A DNA stretch of 64,000 nt from Mesorhizobium metallidurans STM 2683 (GCF_000350085.1 NZ_CAUM01000170.1:1-64000); one strand, 5' to 3'. Shown: positions 18,378-28,030, numbered from the stretch's first letter. Numbers and translations: made by a program. Notes: generated by a model not told the origin, from the letters alone.

Positions 18378-19121
18378 CTAGGCGAGGTTCGCGGCAGATA
18401 TCGTCCACGGCCGTTGGCTTCCGCTCTACGCGGGCATTCTCGACCTCGCTGCCGCTGGACTCGCTGGAGTTTGCCCCCGCTTTGGCGTGGCGGCCGCGAG
18501 GCCCAGGAAACCCTGCCAAGTGGATGAGATCGACACGCATGTCGGCGACATATGGGGCGTGTGCGGGATCGACGCGATCATCGCGTCTCGTTCAACGAGA
18601 TGCTTCCCAGCCTTATTCGGCGTTTTAATCAGGCGCAGTTGCCCGCCTCCAACACGATGCCCCGGATTTTGGTCGGGTTGGGCAGCGAAGGCGCGGTCTC
18701 GAATTCGGCGAGAGCATTTTTCCGTGAGCCTGATCATAGGAGGATATCCGCTGCGTTCGGAAAATTTCCTGCATCGAGCGTGCCAGAAGAAAATGTCACG
18801 AAAGCAATGGCCGGCTGATCAGTAGGGGCAAACCGTGCGCCGGCAGCCGATTTGCACGTCGGGTCCTCTTCCGGTAGCGCTACCTAAAAGCCGGCTCCGC
18901 ACCCGAAAAATACCGAGGGAAGAGCAAGCAAGCCAATTGGTTAGGGACCGTGGCCTGCAAAACAGCTGCGATCTCCCGCGGCTCGGACCTCACTGAGCTG
19001 ATCTGCCTCAAGGTCTGACGAACCTAATGAGTTGACCCACACTGTTAATGGAGTCCTTTTCCTACATGTTCCCTAAATGCCCCTAGAGTTTCCAACAGCA
19101 TGCGTGCAACTCCGGAACGAG
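18378..19121. other. Intergenic region between the N-monooxygenase and the universal stress gene
   Basis: It holds the sigma-54-like site at 18770-18785. Several overlapping reading frames of 80-110 codons are present but have no recognisable domain; the ones downstream of the promoter show no convincing ribosome-binding site. Confidence 0.4.
18770..18785 (-). promoter_or_regulatory. Sigma-54 -24/-12 type promoter upstream of the N-monooxygenase
   Basis: The minus strand reads TGGCACGCTCGATGCA, the same variant (ATGCA at -12) as the fixA and iscA-like promoters here. No TGT-N10-ACA site was found within 200 bp upstream, so NifA control is less certain. Confidence 0.6.
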
Positions 19122-20009
19122 TCAGCGCGCCAAAAACAGCGGCAATGTCGGCTTCTCGAATATCCATCTCGTCACGCCGCCAAAGAGCCGCTCACGCAGC
19201 CGACGGTTGCCGTAAGCGCCCATGACTATCATGTCGGCGGACGTGTCGATTGCGTGCTGCGCGAGCACCGTGGCCGCCGATTTGCCGGCACTTGGCAGTA
19301 GGTCAACCGACACCCGAGCACCGTGCCGAGTGAGATAGGCGGCGATGTCGGCTCCAGGCTCTGCGCAGTTCCCGTTATAGTTCGCCTTCGGATCGACCAG
19401 GGCGACACGAACTTCCTCAGCAGCGCATAAGACACCCAGCGCTTCCCGAACCGCACGGGACGCCTCGACTCGCGAATCCCAACCGACCAGGACGCGCCGT
19501 GGCCACAGGGTCGGCTCAGCGCCCTTCGGCACAACGAGCACCGGCCTTCCCGTATCGAACAAGCAGCCGTTGACAACGGGAGGTCCGAGATTCTCGTCGT
19601 TGAGGAGGCCCGGTCCGATGACCGTAAGGTCGGCGCAGAGCGCCCGCTGCCGTGCCACTTCGCCGAGGCTTGCCGGATCGCAATAGTCGGTGTCAACGTC
19701 ATAGGCGAGCGACTTAGCTCTCAGCAGTTTCTGGATGTCTTTAGAGCGTTTTTCCAGTCTGGCCACGTCCTGTGTATATCGATCGATTTGCCGAAACCGA
19801 TCGTTCAATCTGGCAATTGCCTGTCCACGTCCTCCAGGCCACTCGGGGGCACCATCTCCGATCGACGGATACGACATAAGGAGCATTGGAGGCGGTATAA
19901 TCAGTACGGAAAGGTGCGCGCCGACTTCGGCACACAAGCCGGCGGCAGTTCTGACGTCCTGATCGGAATTGTCAGCGCCGGTCACACAGAGTATGCTTTT
20001 AAAAGCCAT
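19122..20009 (-). CDS. Universal stress protein with two Usp domains
   Basis: A 295-residue tandem UspA protein. The first domain opens FKSILCVTGADNSDQDVRTA; the second opens RRVLVGWDSRVEASRAVREA and ends with the nucleotide-loop-like GAYGNRRLRERLFGGVTRWI and the final LPLFLAR. Such proteins bind ATP or act as stress chaperones under low oxygen or starvation. It is the last gene on the minus strand after the regulator at 20108, about 100 bp away, at the tail of the nif run. Confidence 0.9.
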   Translation of the reverse strand: MAFKSILCVTGADNSDQDVRTAAGLCAEVGAHLSVLIIPPPMLLMSYPSIGDGAPEWPGGRGQAIARLNDRFRQIDRYTQDVARLEKRSKDIQKLLRAKSLAYDVDTDYCDPASLGEVARQRALCADLTVIGPGLLNDENLGPPVVNGCLFDTGRPVLVVPKGAEPTLWPRRVLVGWDSRVEASRAVREALGVLCAAEEVRVALVDPKANYNGNCAEPGADIAAYLTRHGARVSVDLLPSAGKSAATVLAQHAIDTSADMIVMGAYGNRRLRERLFGGVTRWIFEKPTLPLFLAR

Positions 20010-20107
20010 TTGCCTGCTTCTCCTGAGTATTCCTTTAGGGGCGTTTCAGGCCGCAAGACCGGCTCACCGCGTGAGGGAGGGGAGTGGCACCACACCCGGC
20101 ACTTGAT

Positions 20108-20812
20108 TCAGTCGTCAGGCTTCTCGAGCGAGTAGCCGGCCGACCTGACGGTGCGAATGACGCTGCCCGGCGAAGCCGTTTTCAGGGCTTTTCTGATCCG
20201 GCTGATATGGACATCGACGGTGCGTGCACCCACATGGATGTTGGGCGGCCAGGCCGCGCCGATAAGTTCGTCCCGGCTGAAGACCTTCCCGGGAGCTTCA
20301 ATCATAAGCCGCAGCACATTGAACTCGATGGGTCCGAGGTGGATGTCGTGGCCATTGCCACGAACCCGGTGGGCGTCGAGCTTCATCTCGAGGCCGCCAC
20401 AAGAGAGCCAGCCGCCGTTTTCAAGACCATTCGCACCCCGCTTGGTCAGCGCCAGCCTCGCGCGTAGACAGTCGAGCAGCTTGGCCGGGGCGATCGGCCG
20501 CACAAAGCTCTCGTCAATGCCAGCCTTCAGGAGATCGAGGTGCTGGTTCTCGGCGCCGGGTGCGATCAGGGCAATAATCGGCAGCCCGCCGGTCCGGGGC
20601 TCCCGCTTGAGCCGGGCGCAGATTGCAGACCCGGTTATGCTCGCTGGCCCGCAGTCCAGCACCACGGCCTTGAATTCCCGTTCGTCGGCCATTGCAAGCG
20701 CTTCCTTGGCGCCGCCTGCCGGCTCACTGGCGAAGCCGTCCACCTCCAGTATGTGGCTCAGGAACAGATAGAACTCGGTATCATGCGAACAGATCAGGAC
20801 AAGTGGCTTCAT
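20108..20812 (-). CDS. PhoB/OmpR-type response regulator with atypical receiver
   Basis: A 234-residue regulator with an N-terminal receiver (about residues 1-120) and a C-terminal winged helix (PIEFNVLRLMIEAPGKVFSR, then TVDVHISRIRKAL and TVRSAGYSL). The receiver keeps an acidic residue at the start (SHDTEF) and the phospho-acceptor aspartate in VVLDCGP, but the conserved lysine of the K-P motif is arginine (FVRPIAPAK). No histidine kinase is nearby. ATG at 20812 is chosen because the receiver fold starts there; an ATG at 20911 would add about 33 non-homologous residues. Position 9 bp beyond the longer start from the DUF269 gene suggests nif-operon expression. Confidence 0.85.
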   Translation of the reverse strand: MKPLVLICSHDTEFYLFLSHILEVDGFASEPAGGAKEALAMADEREFKAVVLDCGPASITGSAICARLKREPRTGGLPIIALIAPGAENQHLDLLKAGIDESFVRPIAPAKLLDCLRARLALTKRGANGLENGGWLSCGGLEMKLDAHRVRGNGHDIHLGPIEFNVLRLMIEAPGKVFSRDELIGAAWPPNIHVGARTVDVHISRIRKALKTASPGSVIRTVRSAGYSLEKPDD

Positions 20813-20920
20813 CGGCGCTACCTCAAGAGCCCCATCGGCCCGGACCGCGTCGGCTGCGTAGGCTGGCCATCGCGGCTGCTCAAGACCTGTCATGACCCCT
20901 TCGCTCGACACCTGCTCCCA

Positions 20921-21400
20921 TCACGCGCGCGCTACCTCGGGATAGGTTTCGATGGCTGCGATTGCGTCGCCGACCAGTCTCGTGCCGGCCTCGGCGAGCT
21001 TCCGGAACGTCTCGAAGCCGAACCGGTGGACGTCGCGCAGCGACTTCGAGAGAGCGACCAACCGCCCGGCCGTGAAAAGCACGCGCCCAAAGCCTTCATG
21101 GCTCAGCTCCATCATCGGCGATGCCATCAGGCCGCAGCGCTCCTCGATTGCAAGCCCAACGGCGGTGTAAAACATGTCAAGCCTCCACAGCACGTCCGGA
21201 TCGGGATCGCCGATGATCGGGATTGCACGGCGCTGTTCCTTAGTGATGATGAAGGCGGCCAGCAGCTCGGTGTCCGCTTTGCCTTCCCAAGCCCCGTAGG
21301 AGTCCTGAGCACGGATTAGCCGCACGAGGCATCTGAGAAACGGAGTGGCAAGCGCCATCTCGTCCTCGGCGACAGCAGGGCTAACGGCAGGGTCGAACAT
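20921..21400 (-). CDS. NifX-associated nitrogen fixation protein (DUF269)
   Basis: A 159-residue protein matching the nif-specific DUF269 family: TPFLRCLVRLIRAQDSYGAW, DTELLAAFIITKEQRRAIP, GDPDPDVLWRLDMFYTAVG and HRFGFETFRKLAEAGTRLVG. It is nearly always located just after nifX, as here (18 bp gap), and is thought to help FeMo-co assembly, though its exact role is not settled. ATG at 21400 has AGGAGAAGG upstream. A ruined second copy lies at about 14690-15045. Confidence 0.92.
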   Translation of the reverse strand: MFDPAVSPAVAEDEMALATPFLRCLVRLIRAQDSYGAWEGKADTELLAAFIITKEQRRAIPIIGDPDPDVLWRLDMFYTAVGLAIEERCGLMASPMMELSHEGFGRVLFTAGRLVALSKSLRDVHRFGFETFRKLAEAGTRLVGDAIAAIETYPEVARA

Positions 21401-21417
21401 TTCGCCTTCTCCTCATT

Positions 21418-21914
21418 TCAGTCGTCTTCCTCGAAGGGCGGTTTCTTTTCCGCGACACCTGCCTCAGCCAGCACTTTGCGCAGCCACGGGGGAGGACACG
21501 TCCTGAGCATCATCTGCGTACGCAACAGCACCTCTTGGATACTCTGAGGCTGCCGCACCTTGATCGGATGGATCTTTGCCGAAACAAGCTTGGCTGCCGA
21601 AGGTCCGCCGATCGCCAGACAAAACAGGAGGTGGCAGCCCTTCAGCGCTTCCACCTTCGGTGCGATGCGGTCATCCCCCTCGGTCCGATGTTTCCCCCTT
21701 TCGTCGGAGACGTCGTCGAAGGCAACGGCTTCCACGAGGTTCCATTCCTCGCGCGTCACATCGTAGATGACAAAGCGCTTGGCGGACCCGAAATGCGCAT
21801 TGAGCTCCTTCATGTCTTGGGTTGCGATTGCCACGCGCAAAGCGCCTGCTTGTCGTTCACGCATCGGACCTTGAACCTCGTCAGGGACGAGTGAGAGGCG
21901 ACGAACGGGGCCCA
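21418..21914 (-). CDS. nifX: NifX, FeMo-co precursor carrier
   Basis: NifX binds NifB-co and the VK-cluster in transit between NifB, NifEN and NifDK. The core LRVAIATQDMKELNAHFGSAKR, CHLLFCLAIGGPSAAKLV and the C-terminal WLRKVLAEAG are typical. The likely start is the GTG at 21914 (giving VGPVRRLSLVPDE, the usual rhizobial opening), which overlaps the end of nifN by 34 bp; ATG at 21864 is the alternative and would still keep the core. C-terminus is acidic (FEEDD). Confidence 0.9.
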
Positions 21915-23263
21915 CCTGGCGTTTCCCGCTTGCGGAATGGATCAAGTTCCTCAGGCGTCGGCGCATGCCGGTCGGCTTGGAACATGTTGGCAACCTCGAA
22001 AACCAGATCACGGGTCCCTTGATAGAGGATTGAGAGCTTGTGCTGGCTGCCGAGCCGGTCGAAGACGGGGAAGCCGACGCGCATGAGCGGAATGCCAAGG
22101 CGCTGCGACGCCTGGCGTCCATGTGAATGGGTGACCAGAAGATCAGCGCCGCCGGCAAGCGTTTCCAAATCGCCGAGATCGCCGATCTGAATCGACTCCG
22201 CCGGTACCTTTTCCAGAATTTCCGACATATCGGTCGTCGTGACCGCCGCCGCGATTTCGGAGCCCATGCCCACGAAGAAGGTTGCGTATTGGTAGAGTTG
22301 GTCTGGTTCAGCAGCGATCGCAATTTTCTTGCCTCCGAAATGGAAATGTCCGTCGAGCAACGCATCCTGCAATTGAGCCCGCCGACGGCACACGCCTGCC
22401 GGCACAGGCTCGCCAGAAATCGTGGACAGCAGGGAGACAAACTGATCGGCGGCCTTCAATCCGGTCAGTGACTCGAACAGCACGTAAGGGACGCCGGTCA
22501 CCTTGTGCAGCACGTCGGCCGGCCGGCGCATATGCTCGCCGATGGCAATGCAGTGCTCGGCCGCGCCGAGCTCGCGGATGCCCTCGACGCTCGTACCGCC
22601 ATAGGTGGTTGGGACCCAGTGGTCTGGTACAGTACCGTCAAGCGAGCCTGAGAGGTCCGGCAAAATCACCGGGTGCAGCCCAAAGCTTTCGACCATCTCG
22701 CGCAAATGCTCGATGTCAGCCACAGTGAGGTTCCAGCCGGGCAGGATTGCGATCTTCTTTGACTGGCGCGCCCGCTCGCCAGGCCGCGTAATGCCTTCGA
22801 TCACCGCGGTGACAGCCTTGGCCCAGCCCTCTTCGAGGGCGCCGCTGAAATCCGGCGTGTTGGCCAGCACGATCTCCGTACCCGCGAGTTCTTCCGCCCG
22901 TTTCAGCCTGATGTCGGCGATGTCGCCTGCGGAATCCTCGCCACGGGTTTCCACCAGGGCCGTCGTGCAGACCCCGATCAGCTTTGGCTTCGTGCGAGTC
23001 TTAAGATTGAGGATCGCCTCTTCCAGATTGTCCGACCCGCCGAGGATGGTTGTCACTTCATCCATGGCGGTGGTCTGTAGGGGGATCGTTTCCTTGAAAT
23101 GCCGCACGAAGAGCACGAGCGCGAAGCTGGTGCAGCCCTGGGTGCCGTGGAACAGCGGCACTGCGCCGTCGATCCCTAGAAAGGCCAAGGCGGCACCCAG
23201 CGGCTGTGAGGATTTCAGCGGATTGACCGAGGCTGATTTGGTCTGGGATACGATGCGGGTCAT
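21881..23263 (-). CDS. nifN: Nitrogenase FeMo-co assembly protein NifN
   Basis: A 460-residue partner of NifE in the scaffold on which FeMo-co is matured. It begins MTRIVSQTKSASVNPLKSSQ and shows LFHGTQGCTSFALVLFVRHF and the cysteine region IGVCTTALVETRGED. Its ATG at 23263 overlaps the nifE stop (ATGA), so the two are translationally coupled and made in equal amounts. A longer in-frame start at 23389 lies inside nifE and is rejected. Confidence 0.95.
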   Translation of the reverse strand: MTRIVSQTKSASVNPLKSSQPLGAALAFLGIDGAVPLFHGTQGCTSFALVLFVRHFKETIPLQTTAMDEVTTILGGSDNLEEAILNLKTRTKPKLIGVCTTALVETRGEDSAGDIADIRLKRAEELAGTEIVLANTPDFSGALEEGWAKAVTAVIEGITRPGERARQSKKIAILPGWNLTVADIEHLREMVESFGLHPVILPDLSGSLDGTVPDHWVPTTYGGTSVEGIRELGAAEHCIAIGEHMRRPADVLHKVTGVPYVLFESLTGLKAADQFVSLLSTISGEPVPAGVCRRRAQLQDALLDGHFHFGGKKIAIAAEPDQLYQYATFFVGMGSEIAAAVTTTDMSEILEKVPAESIQIGDLGDLETLAGGADLLVTHSHGRQASQRLGIPLMRVGFPVFDRLGSQHKLSILYQGTRDLVFEVANMFQADRHAPTPEELDPFRKRETPGGPRSSPLTRP

Positions 23264-24762
23264 CGGATTTCCTCGACACTCGCCGAAATCGTCGGCGTCG
23301 TGCCGGCGAATTCCTGGGCAGCGTGCACCGTCGCGGTCTCGTTCTTCGTGCTCGGCTGTTGGTTCTTCACACCATGCTCGCAATCCCACGGGGCCCGCTC
23401 CCGCACCTGGGACCAGATCGGGTTGTGAATGGCGAGGTCGATCTGGCGTACGAGTTCCACCATGCCGTCATAACCGGCGTATGGGTGTTGGCGCTCCTGG
23501 TTGATGTCGAGCCAGGGCGTCTTGGCCTTGAGCGCGACGAATTGCGTGCGCCCGCCCGACAGCATGATATCGGCCTTGCCTTCTGAGAGCATGGTATAAA
23601 GGTCGCGCGCCGCCATCTGCTCGAACATGTGGTTGTCGTCCTTGAGGATCTGTTTGATGCGCTCCTTGTCTTCAACTGTGGATTTCTTGACCGAGGTGCC
23701 GACGATCTCCATGCCGATCTCCATCAGCGCATGGAGGACCGACCAGGACTTCACGCCACCCGTGTTGAGCAGCACGCGCTTGCCTTGGAGCCGCCGCCGG
23801 TAGGCCTTGAGCTTCTTCCATGCAATCGCCTCCTCCTGGGCGATCAGCCTCTCTGTGCACTCCAGGATCTCCGGGTCGGCGCCTTTCCTCACCAGCAACT
23901 CAGCGACATTGCGGAGTGCTTGCGACGTGTCGGAGATGCCGTAGAAGGAGCCCTCGAAGAAAGGGATGTCCCAGCGCTCGTCCATCTTGCGCGCTAGATT
24001 GATGAGGGCCGTCGAGCACACCACCATAGCCGCCCGGGCGCGGTGCGCGGAAGCAATGTCGATATAGCGCGCGTCGCCCGGAATGCAGGCGCGTACCCGG
24101 ATCCCGAGCCGATCAAGGAGCGGCTTTATCAGCCAGAATTCGCCGGAAAGGTTGAATTCACCAAGGATGTTGATGTCGTACGGCCCGGCGTCGTCGGGTT
24201 CCACCGTGCCGATGACATGATCGAGCAGCGCCTCGGCGGCGAGCTTGTTGCCGAGGTTCTTGGAGCCGGCCAAGCCCGGCGCATTGATCGGAACCACGGC
24301 CAAGCCGAATTTTTCGGCGGCGCGTTTGCAGACTGCCCCGATATCATCGCCGATGAGCGCCGTCACGCAGGTCGAATAGACAAAGACTGCCGGCGGCGCA
24401 TACGCTTCCTTGATTTCGCGGATCGCCTTGAAGAGCTTCCGCTCGCCCTGCCCCATCACAACATCGAGTTCGGTAAGGTCGGTCGTGAAGCTTGTGCGCC
24501 ACAAGGTTGGCCCAGACGAAGCTGCACCGCGGTTGTCCCAGGAATTGCCCTCGCAGGCGAGCGGCGCATGGACCAGGTGCGCAACGTTAGTGATCGGCTG
24601 CAGGACGATCTTGGCCCCGTCAAAGGCGCAACCGCCCGCTGCCGCTCCTGGCGTCAGCAGCCTTGCGCAGCCCTCCTTGCGCGCCTTGGCGTCCTTGCCA
24701 CGGTTCTTGTCGCAGGCAGGCTCGTCGAAAACGTCCTGGATCTTGGCACTGAGCGAGGTCAT
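23260..24762 (-). CDS. nifE: Nitrogenase FeMo-co assembly scaffold NifE
   Basis: A 500-residue NifD-like scaffold subunit. Ligand regions are visible: GGCAFDGAKIVLQPI, HAPLACEGNSWDNRG and VYSTCVTALIGDDIG, plus AAMVVCSTALINLA near the position of the cofactor cysteine. Start MTSLSAKIQDVF at 24762 has GGAG 10 bases upstream; the ATG at 24777 is in frame but less likely. It follows nifK by 62 bp and no separate promoter is seen, so it belongs to the nifH transcript. Confidence 0.95.
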   Translation of the reverse strand: MTSLSAKIQDVFDEPACDKNRGKDAKARKEGCARLLTPGAAAGGCAFDGAKIVLQPITNVAHLVHAPLACEGNSWDNRGAASSGPTLWRTSFTTDLTELDVVMGQGERKLFKAIREIKEAYAPPAVFVYSTCVTALIGDDIGAVCKRAAEKFGLAVVPINAPGLAGSKNLGNKLAAEALLDHVIGTVEPDDAGPYDINILGEFNLSGEFWLIKPLLDRLGIRVRACIPGDARYIDIASAHRARAAMVVCSTALINLARKMDERWDIPFFEGSFYGISDTSQALRNVAELLVRKGADPEILECTERLIAQEEAIAWKKLKAYRRRLQGKRVLLNTGGVKSWSVLHALMEIGMEIVGTSVKKSTVEDKERIKQILKDDNHMFEQMAARDLYTMLSEGKADIMLSGGRTQFVALKAKTPWLDINQERQHPYAGYDGMVELVRQIDLAIHNPIWSQVRERAPWDCEHGVKNQQPSTKNETATVHAAQEFAGTTPTISASVEEIR

Positions 24763-24824
24763 TGCGTCAGTCTCCAAAGTCCATTCGGCAATGAACAGCC
24801 TGGGCGAAAAGCCGGCCGTGTGTC

Positions 24825-26366
24825 CTAGCGGGTGAGGTCATAGGAATGGTCCGTCACGCCCGTCTGGCTCGTCTCGCGATCGAGCTTGGCGAAGATCTTG
24901 TCGAGGATCGTCGTCAGCACGCGTAACCCGCCCTGGTATCCCATGAGCGCAAAGCGATGGTGGTGATGCCGGTCGAAGATCGGAAACGTCAGCCGGACCA
25001 GCGGCGTGCCGGTGTCGCGCTCCAGATACTTGCCATAGGAACTGCCGATCAGCAGGTCCACTGGCTCGGTAAAGAGCAGCGACCGCATAGCCCAAAGGTC
25101 TTTGCCCGCCCAGACCTGAGCGTCCTTGCCGAAGGGCGAGGATGCAAGCAGTTCTTTCAACTCGGCTTCCCACGCCGAGGTGCCGTTGGTGGCGAGGCAA
25201 TGTGTCGGCTCGCCGCCCGTTTCCATGACGAAGCGCGCCATGGCGTACACGAAGTCCGGGTCGCCGTAGATCGCGTATTTCTTGCCGTGCAGCCAAGACT
25301 GGCTGTCCGCCATGGCATCAATCAGTCGGCCGCGCTCCAGCCGGATTGCTTCGGGGATTTCCTTCCCGGAAAGCGCCGAGATCTTCATCAGGAATTCGTC
25401 AGTCGCCTGGACGCCGAGCGGATAATGGAACGAAGCCGTGGCCTGCCCGACTTGCCCGCAGTAGTCGAGGGTTTTTCGGGTGTTGTAGTACTGCAGTGAA
25501 ACCGTCGCCTCGGCGTTGAGTGCCCCCTTCACCTCTTCGATCTTCGTGCCGCCGTCATACATGCGGTATTCCCCGTCCGATGGCGTGTCGAACTGGTCAG
25601 ACGCGTCCTGGATGAAGGTGTAGGACACACCCATCACATCGAGCAGGCGTTTGAGTTCCCGGTTGTTGCCAACGCAGAAGCCGTCGAAACCCGGAATGAC
25701 GTTGATGGTTCTCTTGGCTTCCGTGCGCTCCTGGCCTTTCCAGAAGTGCTCCAGAATGCCCTTCAGCATGCCATCATAGCCGTCGACATGGCTACCGACG
25801 AATGCGGGCGTGTGGGCAAAGGGCACGTCAAAGTCGCGCGGGACCGAATTTTCGTCTTTGGCGTTCTCGATGAAGCTGTGCAGGTCGTCCCCTATGACCT
25901 CCGCCATACAAGTCGTCGACACTGCGATCATCTTGGGGTCGTAAAGCTGGTAGGTGTTGGCGAGCCCGTCGACCAGGTTCTTCAGGCCTCCGAACACTGC
26001 CGCGTCCTCGGTCATCGAGGAGGAAACCGCCGAAGCAGGTTCCTTGAAGTGGCGCGACAGGTGCGAGCGGTAATAGGCCACGCAGCCCTGGCTGCCGTGG
26101 ACGAAGGACATGGTCCGCTCGAAGCCCGCGGCCGCGAACACCGCGCCGAGCGGCTGGCAGGCCTTGGCGGGATTTATCACAAGCGCTTCCCGGGCGAGGT
26201 TCTTTTCGCGGTATTCCCAGGTCTTGGTAAATTCGCCTTGATCGGTAACGATCTGATCCGGGTGCGGACATTCGAAATTCAGCTTCTTCTCGGCGAGCAT
26301 CTGCCTGTATTCCGGCTCGCGGAACAGGGGAGCGTGGTCCAGAATCTTTTCGGCCGACTGCGGCAT
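24825..26366 (-). CDS. nifK: Nitrogenase MoFe protein beta subunit
   Basis: A 513-residue subunit that with NifD forms the P-cluster. Its three P-cluster cysteines fall in NPAKACQPLGAV, GSQGCVAYYRSHL and STTCMAEVIGDDL. The C-terminus contains the HHHHRFALMGYQG stretch. Start MPQSAEKIL at 26366 is supported by AAGAGGT 9 bases upstream; the ATG at 26399 is rejected. About 135 bp separate it from nifD. Confidence 0.97.
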   Translation of the reverse strand: MPQSAEKILDHAPLFREPEYRQMLAEKKLNFECPHPDQIVTDQGEFTKTWEYREKNLAREALVINPAKACQPLGAVFAAAGFERTMSFVHGSQGCVAYYRSHLSRHFKEPASAVSSSMTEDAAVFGGLKNLVDGLANTYQLYDPKMIAVSTTCMAEVIGDDLHSFIENAKDENSVPRDFDVPFAHTPAFVGSHVDGYDGMLKGILEHFWKGQERTEAKRTINVIPGFDGFCVGNNRELKRLLDVMGVSYTFIQDASDQFDTPSDGEYRMYDGGTKIEEVKGALNAEATVSLQYYNTRKTLDYCGQVGQATASFHYPLGVQATDEFLMKISALSGKEIPEAIRLERGRLIDAMADSQSWLHGKKYAIYGDPDFVYAMARFVMETGGEPTHCLATNGTSAWEAELKELLASSPFGKDAQVWAGKDLWAMRSLLFTEPVDLLIGSSYGKYLERDTGTPLVRLTFPIFDRHHHHRFALMGYQGGLRVLTTILDKIFAKLDRETSQTGVTDHSYDLTR

Positions 26367-26501
26367 TGGTGTTACCTCTTTTTCATCTGGCCGCGCCAAA
26401 CGGCAGCTCAGGTACGTCGAGACGTTTCGGGCTTCCCGAGGCTCACAAGGCCGCGGGCGTTCATCGTCTCTCTGGGGAAGACTAGGCCAGGGACAGGGCG
26501 T

Positions 26502-28004
26502 CTATTCGGCAGCTATCGCCCGCCCACGGGGCGGGCGTTCTTTCCAAGGGGCCTGGTAGAGATCCCAGACCGGATTGTTGATGGCAAGATCCACGTCACG
26601 TGCGAAAATGGCAAAGCCGTCATAGCCGTGATAAGGTCCCGAATAGTCCCAGGAGTGCATCTGACGAAACGGAATGCCCATCTTCTGCACCGGGTATTTT
26701 TCCTTGATGCCGGAGCCCACGAGGTTGGGGCGAACTCCCTCGATGAACTTCTCCAACTCGTAGCCGGTAACGTCGTCATAGATCAGCGTGCCGTTCTTTA
26801 CGTAGTGACCGGTGCGCTGATAGTCATCGTTGTGGCCGAACTCGTAGCCGGTGCCGACAATGACCATGCCGAGGTCCTCGTAAGCTGTGATGACGTGGCG
26901 GGGGCGCAGGCCACCGACGTAGAGCATGACGGTATTGCCTTCGAGGCGCGGCCGGTACTTGGAGATGACGGCGTCAACAAGCGGTCTGTACTTGGCGATC
27001 ACCTTCTCGGTTTTCTCCTCGATTTCCGGCCCGAAATGCTTGGCTATCTTGCGCAGGGAGGTTTCGATCTGGGACGGTCCGAAGAAATTGTACTCCATCC
27101 AGGCGACGCCATACTTTTCCTCCATATGCCGGCAGATGTAGTTCATCGAGCGGTAGCAGTGGATGAGATTGAGCTTGGCCTTTGGCGCGCGTTCAATCTC
27201 GGCGAGTGTTGCGTCGCCCGACCAGTTGCCGACCACGCGCAATCCTATCTCCTCAAGCAAGATGCGCGAGGCCCAGGCGTCGCCGCCAATATTGTAGTCG
27301 CCGATCACGTTGACGTCGTAAGCACCGGCCTCAAACTCAACGTCCTTCTTGTCGAAGACCCAGTCGCGGATCGCGTCATTGGCGATGTGATGGCCGAGTG
27401 ATTGCGAGACGCCGCGGAACCCCTCGCAGCGCACCGGCACGATGGTCTTTTTGTACTCCTTGGCCTTCTTGCGAGAAACTGCCTCGGTGTCATCACCAAT
27501 GAGACCGATCGGGCATTCGGATTGCACGGTGATGCCGTTGTTCAGCGGAAACAGCACCTCGATCTCGTCGATGATCTGTTCCAGTTTCTTGTCACCGCCG
27601 AAGACAATGTCTTTCTCCTGGAAATCGGAGGTGAACTGCATTGTCCCGAACGTGTCGATGCCCGTTGTGCCCACATAGTAATTGCGGCGCTGTGACCAGG
27701 AATATTGGCCGCAACCGACGGGGCCGTGCGAGATATGGACCATATCCTTGACTGGGCCCCAGACCACGCCCTTTGAGCCGGCATAGGCGCAGCCGCGGAT
27801 GGTCATCACCCCGGGGATGGACTTGATGTTCGATTTGACGTCGCATTCGGAAAGGATCTCACTTTCCCCCCCAGCCTCAACCCCGCTCTTTGCGATGCTG
27901 AGGTGTTTTTTGCGGCGCTTCGCCGCTTTGTCGGGATATTGCGATAGCACCTCCTCAATAAGCTTTGCATGGAGAGCACCATCATTCTCGTATTCCAGGC
28001 TCAT
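26502..28004 (-). CDS. nifD: Nitrogenase MoFe protein alpha subunit
   Basis: A 500-residue subunit that holds FeMo-co. The P-cluster cysteines lie in TIRGCAYAGSKGVVWG, GPVGCGQYSWSQRR and SECPIGLIGDDTE. The FeMo-co cysteine is in LIHCYRSMNYICR and the cofactor histidine in FRQMHSWDYSGPYHG. The protein is complete with no unusual substitutions at these sites. Confidence 0.98.
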   Translation of the reverse strand: MSLEYENDGALHAKLIEEVLSQYPDKAAKRRKKHLSIAKSGVEAGGESEILSECDVKSNIKSIPGVMTIRGCAYAGSKGVVWGPVKDMVHISHGPVGCGQYSWSQRRNYYVGTTGIDTFGTMQFTSDFQEKDIVFGGDKKLEQIIDEIEVLFPLNNGITVQSECPIGLIGDDTEAVSRKKAKEYKKTIVPVRCEGFRGVSQSLGHHIANDAIRDWVFDKKDVEFEAGAYDVNVIGDYNIGGDAWASRILLEEIGLRVVGNWSGDATLAEIERAPKAKLNLIHCYRSMNYICRHMEEKYGVAWMEYNFFGPSQIETSLRKIAKHFGPEIEEKTEKVIAKYRPLVDAVISKYRPRLEGNTVMLYVGGLRPRHVITAYEDLGMVIVGTGYEFGHNDDYQRTGHYVKNGTLIYDDVTGYELEKFIEGVRPNLVGSGIKEKYPVQKMGIPFRQMHSWDYSGPYHGYDGFAIFARDVDLAINNPVWDLYQAPWKERPPRGRAIAAE

Positions 28005-28030
28005 GGGACCCCTTTCAAGGTGTCTGGTGA

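Noticed and set aside
25746..27401. 551-codon plus-strand frame across nifK and nifD
   Set aside because: It lies antisense to two certain nitrogenase genes and reads as reverse complement of their conserved codons.
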